Counted from the stretch's first letter, positions 33,601 to 42,834 are shown. The stretch is 64,000 bases of DNA from an uncultured Ruminococcus sp. (GCA_900752785.1 CAADWP010000059.1:1-64000), one strand, 5' to 3'. Notes: generated by a model not told the origin, from the sequence alone. Translations and numbers: made by a program.

Positions 33601-34347
33601 ATGTTTTACTGCTGCGGAATTACAGAACAGGGCAATACGCCTCACAACGAAGATGCATTCCTTATAAACAGGCAGGTCATGACATCGGACGGTTGTGAAG
33701 TGACAATAGACGCGCCTTTTATTGCGGCGGTTTCCGACGGAGTTTCCGGTGAACGATCCGGAGAAGTTGCTTCGGAAATGTGTCTCGGTCTTGTCGGAGA
33801 GATTCACTATAACAGCCGCATGAACCTTGAACAGCGGCTTTTGGAGGTTCACCGCAGCCTTGCGGACTACAGCTTCGAAAAACTCGAGATACATAATATG
33901 CAGGCCACCCTCTGTGGTATCGCTATTGATGAAAACAGCGATATTATCTCGTTTAACGTAGGAGATTCGCGGCTTTACCGATTTCGCAGGGGCAGAGCCG
34001 AACAAATATCGAGAGATCAGTCTCTTGTGCAGCTTCTTTACGACGAAGGAACGATAACTCTTGAACAAAAGCGCACTCACGTACACAGGAATATAATATT
34101 TCCTGTTTTTGGAAATCTTAATGCTCCACCAAAGGTGGATATCGTTTCAATTGACGGCGGACTGCACTACGGCGATGTACTTATGCTTTGTACCGACGGA
34201 CTTTCGGATTATTTATCGCCTCTCGATATGGAGGAAATAATGGAACTGCCCAAAAGCCTCCCCGAGCGCTTGAAGCTTCTGGTGAAAAAGGCTCTGGACT
34301 GCGGCTCTAAGGACAATATTACTATTATTGCAGTTTGTCGTGTATAA
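33601..34347 (+). CDS. PP2C-family serine/threonine protein phosphatase
   Basis: This 248-residue metal-dependent phosphatase has the motifs NEDAFL, AVSDGVSGERSGEVAS, FNVGDSRLYRFR, CTDGLSDYL and DNITIIAV, so the metal-binding aspartates are complete. The ATG at 33601 has SD GGAGG 10 nt upstream; the longer frame from 33547 overlaps tatD and lacks a SD. It is third in the LCP-tatD-PP2C operon. No kinase is adjacent; a kinase-like gene lies at 47209-48525. Confidence 0.9.
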   Translation: MFYCCGITEQGNTPHNEDAFLINRQVMTSDGCEVTIDAPFIAAVSDGVSGERSGEVASEMCLGLVGEIHYNSRMNLEQRLLEVHRSLADYSFEKLEIHNMQATLCGIAIDENSDIISFNVGDSRLYRFRRGRAEQISRDQSLVQLLYDEGTITLEQKRTHVHRNIIFPVFGNLNAPPKVDIVSIDGGLHYGDVLMLCTDGLSDYLSPLDMEEIMELPKSLPERLKLLVKKALDCGSKDNITIIAVCRV

Positions 34348-34433
34348 TAGGGCTCCTTGGGGACAACTAATAAGTTGTTGATAATGATTGTTAAGGAAGC
34401 GCTGATTAAATTCAATGCACAAATTGCAAAGAA

Positions 34434-34462
34434 ATAAAAAAGGAGCAAATGCTCCTTTTTCG
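34434..34462. terminator. Bidirectional terminator between PP2C and DUF4317 genes
   Basis: AAAAAGGAGCA and TGCTCCTTTTT pair around a 2-nt loop, flanked by A and T runs, between two convergent genes. Confidence 0.9.
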
Positions 34463-34471
34463 TTTATACTA

Positions 34472-35602
34472 TTAATTCAGCGTAACAGGCAGTCCGTTTA
34501 TCTCTATAGTCGGGTCGTCAATGTCGATAAGCAGGCATCTTCTGCCGTCGATAACGCTCGTTCTGACCTTATCCGCTGCCGAGGATTTTATATTGACCGT
34601 AATTCCCGGCGATGAAAGAACCGTTTTGTTCTCCACAAGATTTGATACGGTCAGCGGCGCAGTTCCGCATACCTGCTCATAAACGGGTTCTACCATCTGA
34701 ACGCGCTCCTGCGGAACGCCGATTTCGCTGAGAATATTTTTCAGATGCGTATTATCTATCACCGTTTTATCAGTATCGTCCTTATTATCCTCCGCAACCT
34801 CCCGAAGCTTTTCATTGACCGTATTTATAAGTGTATAATCAAGGTCGTCGCCTACAACAGATTTAAGAATACTGCGGAAGTTTTCTTTTTCATTTTCAGC
34901 GGACATTACAAACGTACAGCCGAGAATATCCTCTATGATAGAGATATTTGGTTTGCCTGCCGATTTTGTATAGTACATTACATGATTGATATCGGTACTG
35001 CGGTTACTGAAAACAGGGTATAGAAAGCCGTCGGACGGAGCTTTGCTTATAATAAGCTCGGTGTTGACTTTTTTAGTGATCTCATTGTTAAACGAATCGA
35101 ACACAAAGCCGTCGGTCGTCGTATTAACGGGGCAGATAGCCGTCAGCAGATAACGGTATACCTCGTCCTCTCCGTCGGCAAATTCGTCGTTCTTGTCCTT
35201 TTTTCTGATAGTATAGCAGCAGTAAGCTGTAACCACTGCAAAAGGGCCTTCGTAAGCAATATTATTGGCGATGTGGTTGAGGAAATCTTCACATACCGTC
35301 TCGTCCTTCAGCTCAGATTTTAGCAGCGAATAGAGAATATACTGCGGCTTTCCTTCATCGTAGGCTTCGTTGGGAAATTCATACTCCACAAAGGATTTTC
35401 CTACGTTTGTATTAAGAACCTTTTTCAGTGTTTCGTCATAAACGTCATGCTCGGCGACAGGCATGGTAAGACAGGAGCTGACCTGATGATAGCGCAGATT
35501 CTTTTCAGCGTCAATAAAAGCGGTAAGCACACGTTCCATAATAAAAAATCCGCTTTTATCTGTAAAGTTCTTTTTGATTTCCGAAGTTTCTTTTTTGTTC
35601 AT
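34472..35602 (-). CDS. DUF4317 family protein
   Basis: This 376-residue protein begins MNKKETSEIKKNFTDKSG, the hallmark of the DUF4317 family found in clostridia. It has no signal peptide or membrane helix. The function is unknown; the mixed alpha/beta content and a charged middle part (KKDKNDEFADGEDE) give no further clue. It stands alone between a bidirectional terminator and an intergenic region of about 290 bp. Confidence 0.85.
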   Translation of the reverse strand: MNKKETSEIKKNFTDKSGFFIMERVLTAFIDAEKNLRYHQVSSCLTMPVAEHDVYDETLKKVLNTNVGKSFVEYEFPNEAYDEGKPQYILYSLLKSELKDETVCEDFLNHIANNIAYEGPFAVVTAYCCYTIRKKDKNDEFADGEDEVYRYLLTAICPVNTTTDGFVFDSFNNEITKKVNTELIISKAPSDGFLYPVFSNRSTDINHVMYYTKSAGKPNISIIEDILGCTFVMSAENEKENFRSILKSVVGDDLDYTLINTVNEKLREVAEDNKDDTDKTVIDNTHLKNILSEIGVPQERVQMVEPVYEQVCGTAPLTVSNLVENKTVLSSPGITVNIKSSAADKVRTSVIDGRRCLLIDIDDPTIEINGLPVTLN

Positions 35603-35828
35603 TTCATTTTTCCTTTCTATGTATTTGCAATACTTTTATCATTATAACATATTATTATAAAAATTTCAACAGCCGAGGAGACAATTTTCTTGAAAGCACC
35701 ACCTCTTATAGACATATTTTTATTGTTTAACGATAAAAATTTATTGTTTATTTTATCCTAATAACGTGATTGATTTAGTTTTTTATATGTACAGCATTAC
35801 AAATTTATCGTAAAACATTAAATTGTTG

Positions 35829-35857
35829 TTGACAAACGCTAATTGCCTTGCTATAAT
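35829..35857 (+). promoter_or_regulatory. Consensus promoter for DUF2975-HTH operon
   Basis: TTGACA (35829-35834) and TATAAT (35852-35857) are both perfect and separated by 17 bp. AGGAGG follows before the ATG at 35895. Such a strong promoter on an operon with its own HTH protein suggests repression. Confidence 0.85.
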
Positions 35858-35894
35858 AATATCATAGAAAACGCAACAAACAGGAGGATTTATT

Positions 35895-36551
35895 ATGAAA
35901 AATGAAAACGTAATGAAGATCAATAAGCTTGGCAAGGTGAGCAGAATACTTATTATTATCTTCAAGGTGTCCGTTATAATTGCAATTGTTGCTTGCATTG
36001 TCGGTTCGCTGCTTATGTTGCTGATCCCTGACGATTCAATAAGAATATCGGGAAATGCTTCGGCTGAAATCGTTGTTGAAAGCGGTATTGGACTTGAAAA
36101 AATAATAGATATTGACGAAAGCGAATTTAATTCGAGCATTATCGGAATTGGCTTGAAATGGATTCTGAGAGATAACGGCACAATTGACGGAAATCGAATT
36201 TATACTCTTGACGCTGCACTAACCGGAGTGTCCGCAAACCATATTAAAGTTTCTTTTTCAGCAGCACTGATTGCTGTAGCGGTTTATCTTGCGCTGTTCT
36301 TTGTTATACTTTGCTTTGCGAATAAATTTGCAGTCGCACTTGAGGAGTGTAATTCGCCGTTTGAAGAAAACGTCATAAAACGTATGAAAAATTTTGGAAT
36401 ATCGCTGATTCCATGGGCGGCAATTGCCTTTTTTGCAAGCGGATACCTGAGCGGCATCGTAATTTTGCTCATTGTATTTGTAGTACTTTTATTTATGTCC
36501 ATTTTCAAGTACGGCGCGCAGCTCCAGCAGGAATCCGACGAAACGCTTTAA
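35895..36551 (+). CDS. DUF2975 membrane protein
   Basis: This 218-residue protein has four predicted transmembrane helices (about residues 19-45, 118-142, 163-180 and 185-205) with an extracytoplasmic loop between the first two. The layout and the HTH gene 11 bp downstream match the DUF2975 / small XRE pair common in Bacillota. The role is unknown; two-gene systems of this type have been likened to membrane sensors that hold a transcription factor. Confidence 0.8.
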   Translation: MKNENVMKINKLGKVSRILIIIFKVSVIIAIVACIVGSLLMLLIPDDSIRISGNASAEIVVESGIGLEKIIDIDESEFNSSIIGIGLKWILRDNGTIDGNRIYTLDAALTGVSANHIKVSFSAALIAVAVYLALFFVILCFANKFAVALEECNSPFEENVIKRMKNFGISLIPWAAIAFFASGYLSGIVILLIVFVVLLFMSIFKYGAQLQQESDETL

Positions 36552-36562
36552 GGAGGCTGAAA

Positions 36563-36784
36563 ATGTCAATTATTCTTAGGCTGGACCGTGTAATGGCAGA
36601 CAGAAAAATGAGTCTGAACGAGCTTAGCGAACGGGTCGGTGTTACCAATGTAAATCTTTCAAAGCTGAAAACGGGTAAGGTAAGCGCCATACGCTTTTCA
36701 ACACTTAACGCGATCTGTAAAGCTCTTGACTGTCAGCCGGGAGATATTCTGGAGTTTATTGACGATTCTCCGGAAATAAAATAA
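36563..36784 (+). CDS. Small XRE-family (YozG-like) HTH regulator
   Basis: This 73-residue protein is a single HTH domain: LDRVMADRKMSLNELSERVG, then VNLSKLKTGK and FSTLNAICKALDCQPGDILEF. It belongs to the small Cro/CI-like group usually paired with DUF2975. The ATG at 36563 with SD AAGGAGG decides the start; the longer frame from 36413 overlaps the upstream gene. Confidence 0.9.
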   Translation: MSIILRLDRVMADRKMSLNELSERVGVTNVNLSKLKTGKVSAIRFSTLNAICKALDCQPGDILEFIDDSPEIK

Positions 36785-36894
36785 CACTGTTCTGCGTCTG
36801 ATAATACACGCAAATCAATTTTTAAAATTAAAATTATATTAAAGTACTGATTCGTGATATTTTCACCAAAAAGAAATTTCTTCTTGTGACCTTT

Positions 36895-36999
36895 ATGTTT
36901 TGAATATAGCTCTTTAGGGCTATATTCAAAACATCATTGGGTTTCAAAAGGGGAAATTCCCCTTTTGCGGAGGGTGTCGGGAGGCAGAGCCTCCTGACA
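36895..36999. repeat. Cluster of three intergenic hairpins
   Basis: ATGTTTTGAATATAGC and its perfect complement (36895-36934), CAAAAGGGGAA and TTCCCCTTTTG (36945-36967, an almost unbroken palindrome), and TGTCGGGAGGC and GCCTCCTGACA (36975-36999) follow one another directly before element D. The first may terminate the DUF2975-HTH operon. Confidence 0.8.
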
Positions 37000-37008
37000 T
37001 TAATTCTA

Positions 37009-37170
37009 AGAGCCTGTTTAGTATCTCGCTACGCACATCTTTTCGGCAAATTTTGCCGATGTCCGCGTTGAAAAAGCTCAACATACGTCAGTATGCTTTC
37101 GCTTTTTCGCTTTGCCCTCGGCAAAATTATGCTCAAAAATCCGCACACACCAAGATACTAAACAGGCTCT
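37009..37170. repeat. MITE-like inverted-repeat element D
   Basis: The ends AGAGCCTGTTTAGTATCT and AGATACTAAACAGGCTCT are an 18-bp perfect inverted repeat. The 162-bp body contains the core CATACGTCAGTATG (37082-37095), shared exactly with element A, and has no gene. Confidence 0.8.
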
Positions 37171-37212
37171 AATTATCTAAAATTGATTTCCAGGCTGATG
37201 ATATTAAGGGTC

Positions 37213-37241
37213 TTGACTAATTCCGATATATGTGATATACT
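37213..37241 (+). promoter_or_regulatory. Promoter for the DUF4352-like lipoprotein gene
   Basis: TTGACT (37213-37218) and TATACT (37236-37241) are 17 bp apart, about 60 bp before the ATG at 37300. It starts just after element D. Confidence 0.65.
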
Positions 37242-37299
37242 ATAAAGCAAGCTATTGTTGGTTAAAAATTGTTATATCAATGCAATCGGAGGTTATAAA

Positions 37300-37881
37300 A
37301 TGAAGATCCTGAAAAGAACCCTTTTGACTTTATCCGCAGCAATGCTTCTGTTTACTGCTGTCGGATGCAAAAAGGATAAGGTAAGCTCAAGCAACGCCAA
37401 AGACCCGAGCATTGGCGCAAACGAGATCAAGGTCGAGATGTCTCAGGAGGCTGACGCAAACGATACCATATTCTCGCTGAATTCCGTTATCGACGCAGGC
37501 GCTCAGACCGAAGAGGGAGAGCATTATATCTACCTTGACGTCACTATAAAAAATAACAGCGATACGTCCTATTCTCTCAGTACGCTAAACAATTTCTATC
37601 TCATCATGCCTGATAAAACCGAAGTTTACGGTCATATCCGTACACAGCTTTATGCGACAAGCAATTTTAACGACAAATACTTCGGAAGTCCTTTTGATAT
37701 TCCCGCAAACGGCGAATTCAGAGGAGTTATCGGCGGATTCGTTCTTCCTGAGGGACAGAAAAACTTTACCGTAGGCTTTTTCCCCACAAAGGAAGTCGAT
37801 ACAAATAAATACGACGTTATAAAGATCGAAGTTGATTCGAGCAAGATCGTTACCGTTCCAAGTGATCTGCTTAAAAGTTGA
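37300..37881 (+). CDS. DUF4352-like lipoprotein
   Basis: This 193-residue lipoprotein has a signal peptide ending in the lipobox LFTAVGC, then one immunoglobulin-like domain with the Telokin/DUF4352 pattern (YIYLDVTIKNNSDTSYSL, then FDIPANGEFRGVIGGFVLPEG). Such domains occur on surface lipoproteins of Bacillota; the role is unknown. The ATG at 37300 with SD GGAGG starts the signal peptide, and the longer frame from 37255 does not. Confidence 0.8.
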   Translation: MKILKRTLLTLSAAMLLFTAVGCKKDKVSSSNAKDPSIGANEIKVEMSQEADANDTIFSLNSVIDAGAQTEEGEHYIYLDVTIKNNSDTSYSLSTLNNFYLIMPDKTEVYGHIRTQLYATSNFNDKYFGSPFDIPANGEFRGVIGGFVLPEGQKNFTVGFFPTKEVDTNKYDVIKIEVDSSKIVTVPSDLLKS

Positions 37882-37885
37882 CCGT

Positions 37886-37928
37886 ATATCCCCGAGAATG
37901 GCTTATGCCCTTTTCGGGGATTTATTTT
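37886..37928 (+). terminator. Terminator after the DUF4352-like lipoprotein gene
   Basis: ATCCCCGA and TCGGGGAT pair around a loop of about 18 nt, followed by TTATTTTT. It overlaps the 3' end of the convergent flippase gene. Confidence 0.75.
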
Positions 37929-39513
37929 TGTGCAGAGCTTCTCTGCCAAAAATAACGATCATAACAAGTATATAAACCGAGCCGCCGCAGACTACGGCGG
38001 AAGCTACTCTTGTCAGTCCTCCAACTCCTGCTCTGCTCATTGTTGAGGAAACAAGGTATGCCGAAATTCCGCACATTGCTCCCGAATAAACGACTTTAAA
38101 AAAGGGCGCTTTATCTATTACGACTCCCGAAGCTTTACGGTAGGCGCGCAGTGAAAGAGCAAGTATCAGCACATAGCACAGCGAGGTTGAAACAGCCGCG
38201 CCGTTTACGCCCATGACAGGAATAAGTCCGAGGTTCCCAAGCAGCTTAGCCGCAGTTCCTATCAACATTATTTTCAGCGGCATGGAGGGCTTTCCAACAG
38301 CTTGAAGCATACTGAAAAGCGGAAACGATATGCACAAACAGATCATGCCCGGCATAAGCAGTCTGAGAGCGTTTACGCAGACCGATACCTCGTCGGATTG
38401 CCTCGGAAACAGAAATCCCAGTATTTCGGGGGAAAGCGCTGCCAGCCCGGAAGCTGCCGGCACCGAAATTACTGCTGCGATAAGCAGAGACTGCATAGTG
38501 CTTCGTCTGAGTTCAATGTTATCGCCGCGTTCTTTTGCAGAAGCGGCGCAGGTCAGCGCTCCCTTTCCAAGCATATTTGTTACGGACGGCACAAGATTAA
38601 ATACTGTAAGAGCTATACCTGCAAAAGAGCCGTAAACGAACTGTGGAAATTCATCGGGAGAAATACTTTCGGGGACAGACATAGACGCGCCGAAGAATCC
38701 AAGACAGCTTATGACCGTCCACATATCTATCAGTGCGGTAAGATTAGTTACTACAGCGCTTGTTCCTATTGGCAGAGCTGTGCGTATAAGCTCCCTTGAA
38801 ATAGCTTTTCGGCTCATGACCGTGTGATCTCTGCCGTTTTCATTATGTACAAAAAGCTGCATTATTCCCAGATATATTGCCGCTCCTACAGAGGAAAGGG
38901 TTACGCCGAGGATTCCTGCGGCGGCGGCAATTGCTCTAATATCGGTAATTCCCGGGAAATAATTCAGAACGGCGTCTGCATTTTCTGTAACATATCCGCA
39001 CAGCCATAATCCCGAAAAAACTTTAACAAGTCCCTCGATGACCTGAGAAACTGCAGTGGGATACATATTGCTCATACCTTCGTAATAACCGCGCAGAGAT
39101 GCCGTGATACAGCCGAAAAATACAGCCGGAGCGATCATGGCTACCGCTGCAGCAGCGTCCGGGGTGTTAACAGAATAAACGCTGAACGGCTTGGCAAGCA
39201 GGATCATAAGCATACTTCCGGGGATCCCCGCCGCAGAAAATATCATTAAAGCGGTGCTGCGGATTTTTTTTGCGTTTCGGTAAAGCCCGAGAGCTGCGCT
39301 TTTTGCTGTCATTGCGGCGACGGCGGAGGAGATTCCGGTTACGATAAGAGCGTAGACCGGCATAAAAATACTGTATGCACAGCTGAAATAGCTCATGCCT
39401 ACGCCGCCGAGGATATTGGTGAGGGGAATCTTAAAAAGCGCGCCGAGAAGCTTAGCGGCTGCTGCCGATATCATGAGTATCAAAGATCCCTTTAAGTAGG
39501 TTTGTTTTTTCAA
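37903..39513 (-). CDS. SpoVB/MurJ-like polysaccharide flippase (MOP superfamily)
   Basis: This integral membrane protein of about 536 residues has some 14 hydrophobic helices and begins LKKQTYLKGSLILMISAAAA, the form seen in SpoVB and YabM-type lipid-linked oligosaccharide flippases of spore formers. FKIPLTNILGGVGMSYFSCAY near the N-terminus is characteristic. The frame stays open to 39669 through repeat element B, but the SD AGAGGTG lies 8 nt before TTG 39513, which I take as the start. Confidence 0.82.
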   Translation of the reverse strand: MKKQTYLKGSLILMISAAAAKLLGALFKIPLTNILGGVGMSYFSCAYSIFMPVYALIVTGISSAVAAMTAKSAALGLYRNAKKIRSTALMIFSAAGIPGSMLMILLAKPFSVYSVNTPDAAAAVAMIAPAVFFGCITASLRGYYEGMSNMYPTAVSQVIEGLVKVFSGLWLCGYVTENADAVLNYFPGITDIRAIAAAAGILGVTLSSVGAAIYLGIMQLFVHNENGRDHTVMSRKAISRELIRTALPIGTSAVVTNLTALIDMWTVISCLGFFGASMSVPESISPDEFPQFVYGSFAGIALTVFNLVPSVTNMLGKGALTCAASAKERGDNIELRRSTMQSLLIAAVISVPAASGLAALSPEILGFLFPRQSDEVSVCVNALRLLMPGMICLCISFPLFSMLQAVGKPSMPLKIMLIGTAAKLLGNLGLIPVMGVNGAAVSTSLCYVLILALSLRAYRKASGVVIDKAPFFKVVYSGAMCGISAYLVSSTMSRAGVGGLTRVASAVVCGGSVYILVMIVIFGREALHKNKSPKRA

Positions 39514-39545
39514 TCTGCCGGCACCTCTTTTGTAATGATTTTTCC

Positions 39546-39729
39546 TTATGCAATGGTTATACTCGCCTCCGTTGCAAAATGTCCAGTAATGCTGACATAA
39601 ATTTTGTCTGTCTGCGTTGTCGTCGTCACCGTACGTCATTATGCTTTCCTTCTCCGCCTTGGCATACAAAATTTCTGCTTACGCATCCTTTGGATATTTT
39701 GCAACAGAGGCGAGTATAAAATTGCATAA
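39546..39729. repeat. MITE-like inverted-repeat element B
   Basis: The nested ends TTATGCAAT, TTATACTCGCCTC and GTTGCAAAATGTCC at 39546-39584 match the complement of 39692-39729 with few differences. The interior has the core variant CGTACGTCATTATG (39630-39643). The TTATACTC...TTGCAAA termini are shared with element A. Confidence 0.78.
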
Positions 39730-39755
39730 AAATCCTGTCCATACAAAAATATATG

Positions 39756-39784
39756 TTGCGAAAATGGAAAATATGTGATATAAT
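39756..39784 (+). promoter_or_regulatory. Promoter for the aminotransferase gene, TTGCGA type
   Basis: TTGCGA (39756-39761) lies 17 bp before TATAAT (39779-39784), just after element B and about 60 bp before the start codon. Confidence 0.6.
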
Positions 39785-39845
39785 AGTAAAGGTGCTGTGG
39801 AAACAGTCCGATTAATGCAATATAACCGAAAGGCTGGTTTTAATT

Positions 39846-41039
39846 ATGGATTATAAATTTTCCGATAAGGTCAGCAAGCTTCAAGCGTCTGCAATAAGAG
39901 AAATACTTAAATTTACCTCAGATCCGGAGGTTATCTCCTTTGCTGCGGGAAATCCCGCGCCTGAGGCTTTCCCAAAGGAAAAAATTGCGGAGATTTCCGC
40001 GGAGCTTCTTGAAAACGATCCTATTCTTGCTTTGCAGTACAGCGTTACCGAGGGCTACGCTCCGCTGCGTGATTTTTTGAAGGATTGGCTTGGCTCAAAA
40101 CATTGCTTCCATCCCGAATTTGACGAACTCATTGTGACCTCGGGAGGTCAGCAGGCTAACGAGCTTTCATGCAAGGTATTGCTCAACGAGGGGGATACTC
40201 TCCTTTGCGAATCGCCAAGCTTCATCGGATCACTGAACGCTTTTCGTTCCTATAACGTAAATCTTGTCGGCGTTGATATGGACGATGACGGAATCAATCT
40301 TGAAAAGCTTGAAAACGCTCTTAAAACCGAAAAAAATGTCAGGGTTCTCTATCTTATCCCGAATTTCCAGAACCCTACGGGCAGAACTATGTCTCTTGAA
40401 AAGAGAAAGGCGGTTTATGAACTCGCTTGTAAGTATGATTTTATTATCCTTGAGGACGATCCTTACGGCGAGCTTCGCTTTGCAGGAGAATTTCTCCCCT
40501 CGATCAAGAGTCTCGATACCGAGGGCAGGGTCATTTATTCAAGCACTTTTTCAAAGCTGATCTCCCCCGGATTCAGAACAGGCTTTGTGTCTGCTCCCGA
40601 GCCGATCATACGCAAGATCATCGTTTGCAAGCAGGTCTCCGATGTGCATTCCAATATCTGGGCGCAGGTCGTTTCGCATCGCTTTATGACTGCTATCGAC
40701 CGTGATGCGCATTTCAAAAAACTGCGCGGCATATATAAGAATAAATGCGAGCTTATGTGCGGCTGCATAGACAGCGGATTTTCAAAGAAGATCACATATA
40801 TCAAGCCGGAGGGCGGTCTCTTTATCTGGTGTACTTTGCCGGAGGGATGCGATATGAATTCTTTCTGCAAACGTGCGGTAAGCGAATATAAGATCGCCGT
40901 AGTTCCCGGAAATTCGTTCAGTATCGACGAAAATGATGTATCGCGATCATTCCGTCTCAACTATTCTACGCCCACAAATGAACAGATCAAAAAGGGTATG
41001 GACATACTCTCTAAAATGACAAAAGAATTACTCGACTAA
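39846..41039 (+). CDS. PLP-dependent aminotransferase of the AAA/Aro8-MocR type
   Basis: This fold-I class I/II aminotransferase of 397 residues is similar to 2-aminoadipate and aromatic aminotransferases. Seen are ISFAAGNPAPEAFP, GGQQANELSCKVL, NFQNPTGR, LEDDPYGELRF and the PLP-lysine region SSTFSKLISPGFRTGF. There is no HTH domain, unlike MocR regulators. The amino donor is uncertain; lysine, aromatic or branched-chain compounds are possible. Confidence 0.85.
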   Translation: MDYKFSDKVSKLQASAIREILKFTSDPEVISFAAGNPAPEAFPKEKIAEISAELLENDPILALQYSVTEGYAPLRDFLKDWLGSKHCFHPEFDELIVTSGGQQANELSCKVLLNEGDTLLCESPSFIGSLNAFRSYNVNLVGVDMDDDGINLEKLENALKTEKNVRVLYLIPNFQNPTGRTMSLEKRKAVYELACKYDFIILEDDPYGELRFAGEFLPSIKSLDTEGRVIYSSTFSKLISPGFRTGFVSAPEPIIRKIIVCKQVSDVHSNIWAQVVSHRFMTAIDRDAHFKKLRGIYKNKCELMCGCIDSGFSKKITYIKPEGGLFIWCTLPEGCDMNSFCKRAVSEYKIAVVPGNSFSIDENDVSRSFRLNYSTPTNEQIKKGMDILSKMTKELLD

Positions 41040-41125
41040 AATTAAGGCTTGTTTCCGCAGAAATATTATACCGGTCGGTATGTATGATTTTGCCGGAAAT
41101 AGTCTAAAAGAAAGGATAAAATATT

Positions 41126-41647
41126 ATGGCAGGCAATAATACAGGAAGATATTCAGTTACGCCTAAATATCTTATGACACGCGGACAGGCTCTCAGCTTC
41201 CCGTCAAAGTTCTTTGACGCAGATTACAAGGACAGGGAAGTATATGGGGTCGTTATTGATATTCCGATATCTTCGCAGATCATTACTACAATGGTATGCT
41301 TTATCAACGGAGCTGCAAACCTCTATTTCAATAACGGCGGCGAATATACGGGCGCTTCGCAGAAATACAGAAATCTTGTTCAGATAACTCATGCGCTTGT
41401 TTCAAATGCGCCTATGCTTCTTCCGAAATGCCGGAAGGCTTCACAGTTTGATATTCCTCATGACAGAACGCATAATGTGTTCCTTCTTACCAGAAAAGGC
41501 GTTTTCAAAACAGAGATCCCAACCGGTCCTATTCCGGAAACAGAACCTGAAAAGCGTACTATTTATTCGCTTTATCAGCGGGTTCTTAACGAACTCAGAA
41601 GCTGCCAGCTCAAAGATGAAGCCAATATGCGCGGCGGAGTCAAGTAA
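41126..41647 (+). CDS. Conserved-looking hypothetical protein
   Basis: This 173-residue protein is not recognised. It has a mixed alpha/beta sequence with no signal peptide or membrane helix. The part YGVVIDIPISSQIITTMVCFINGAANLYF and the QKYRNLVQITHALVSNAP helix suggest a compact globular fold. It lies between the aminotransferase and trpS and 14 bp before the latter, so it is probably cotranscribed with trpS. The SD AAAGGATAAAA precedes the ATG. Confidence 0.75.
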   Translation: MAGNNTGRYSVTPKYLMTRGQALSFPSKFFDADYKDREVYGVVIDIPISSQIITTMVCFINGAANLYFNNGGEYTGASQKYRNLVQITHALVSNAPMLLPKCRKASQFDIPHDRTHNVFLLTRKGVFKTEIPTGPIPETEPEKRTIYSLYQRVLNELRSCQLKDEANMRGGVK

Positions 41648-41661
41648 GGAGATTATTTCAA

Positions 41662-42657
41662 ATGGAAGATAAAAAGCTGATTTTCAGCGGTATTCAGCCA
41701 ACAGGTACATTTACTCTCGGCAATTATATCGGCGCTGTACGAAATTGGGGTCCCTTGCAGGAGGAATATAACTGCATTTACTGCGTTGTTGATATGCATG
41801 CTATCACTGTAAGGCAGGATCCGGTAAAGCTGCGTCAGAACACGCTTAATTCCTATGCTCTGCTTATGGCATGCGGTATCGACACGGAAAAGTCTATTTT
41901 GTTCATTCAGAGCCATGTTAAAACTCATGCGGAGCTTAGCTGGATCCTCGGCTGTAATACGCAATTCGGGGAGCTTTCACGCATGACGCAGTTCAAGGAT
42001 AAAAGCCGCAAACACGCAGACGATGTAAATTCGGGATTGTTCACTTATCCGGTGCTTATGGCAGCCGATATTCTTGCATATAATGCCGATCTTGTTCCTG
42101 TTGGTGTCGATCAGAAGCAGCATTTAGAGCTTGCAAGAAATATTGCTCAGCGTTTTAATCAGCGTTACGGCGATTTCTTTACTCTGCCTGATCCGTATAT
42201 TCCGGAGGTCGGAGCTAAGGTCATGTCTCTGCAAGAGCCGACGAAAAAGATGTCCAAATCGGACGAAAATCCCAATTCTGTCATACTTATCCTTGATGAT
42301 AAGGACACGATCATTCGTAAATTCAAGCGCGCCGTGACCGACAGCGAGGCTGAAGTCTGCTTCCGCGAGGGTAAGGACGGAATAAATAACTTAATGACGA
42401 TCTACTCGTCTGTTACCGGAAAGAACTTCGGTGAGATAGAATCGGAATTTGCGGGAAAGGGCTACGGAGACTTTAAGCTTGCCGTCGGCGAAGCTGTGGC
42501 CGATCACCTCGAGCCTGTCCGCACTGAGTTCGACCGGCTTATGAAGGATAAGGAATATTTGAAAAAATGCTATACAGAGGGTGCTGAAAAAGCTCTTAAA
42601 TACTCACAGCGCATTGTTTCAAAGGTTTATCGCAAGGTCGGATTTGTAAACAAATAA
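41662..42657 (+). CDS. trpS: Tryptophanyl-tRNA synthetase
   Basis: This class Ic synthetase charges tRNA-Trp. At 331 residues it has the bacterial length, the HIGH-equivalent TLGNYIG (about residue 17) after GIQPTGTF, and the KMSKS motif KKMSKSDEN (about 194). The SD AAGGAG is present. No T-box leader (no GGGTGGNACCGCG-like element) was seen upstream. Confidence 0.97.
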   Translation: MEDKKLIFSGIQPTGTFTLGNYIGAVRNWGPLQEEYNCIYCVVDMHAITVRQDPVKLRQNTLNSYALLMACGIDTEKSILFIQSHVKTHAELSWILGCNTQFGELSRMTQFKDKSRKHADDVNSGLFTYPVLMAADILAYNADLVPVGVDQKQHLELARNIAQRFNQRYGDFFTLPDPYIPEVGAKVMSLQEPTKKMSKSDENPNSVILILDDKDTIIRKFKRAVTDSEAEVCFREGKDGINNLMTIYSSVTGKNFGEIESEFAGKGYGDFKLAVGEAVADHLEPVRTEFDRLMKDKEYLKKCYTEGAEKALKYSQRIVSKVYRKVGFVNK

Positions 42658-42771
42658 AATGTCTGAAATAAGCAGAATTTGAAGTATAATATATAATTAT
42701 TGTAAAAACATACAAACCGTGCAATTTATCTGAATTATATTATACTATATTTACAAATTTGTAAAAAGAGC

Positions 42772-42800
42772 TTGCAATTTACCGTAATTTAGGGTATTAT
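42772..42800 (+). promoter_or_regulatory. Promoter for the mazG operon, TTGCAA type
   Basis: TTGCAA (42772-42777) and TATTAT (42795-42800) are 17 bp apart, 35 bp before the mazG start. Confidence 0.6.
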
Positions 42801-42834
42801 ATTACTTAGCCTATCTTTAGGGAGTGGTTCATAA

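Noticed and set aside
36413-36562. N-terminal extension of the HTH regulator
   Set aside because: It overlaps the DUF2975 gene in another frame; the SD and ATG at 36563 give the complete HTH domain.
39514-39669. 52-residue N-terminal extension of the flippase
   Set aside because: It is translated from repeat element B and is hydrophilic and cysteine/histidine-rich, unlike the family N-terminus; the SD supports TTG 39513.
41040-41125. T-box leader for trpS
   Set aside because: No specifier stem or the conserved GGGTGGNACCGCG-like antiterminator sequence is visible before trpS or before the gene upstream of it.
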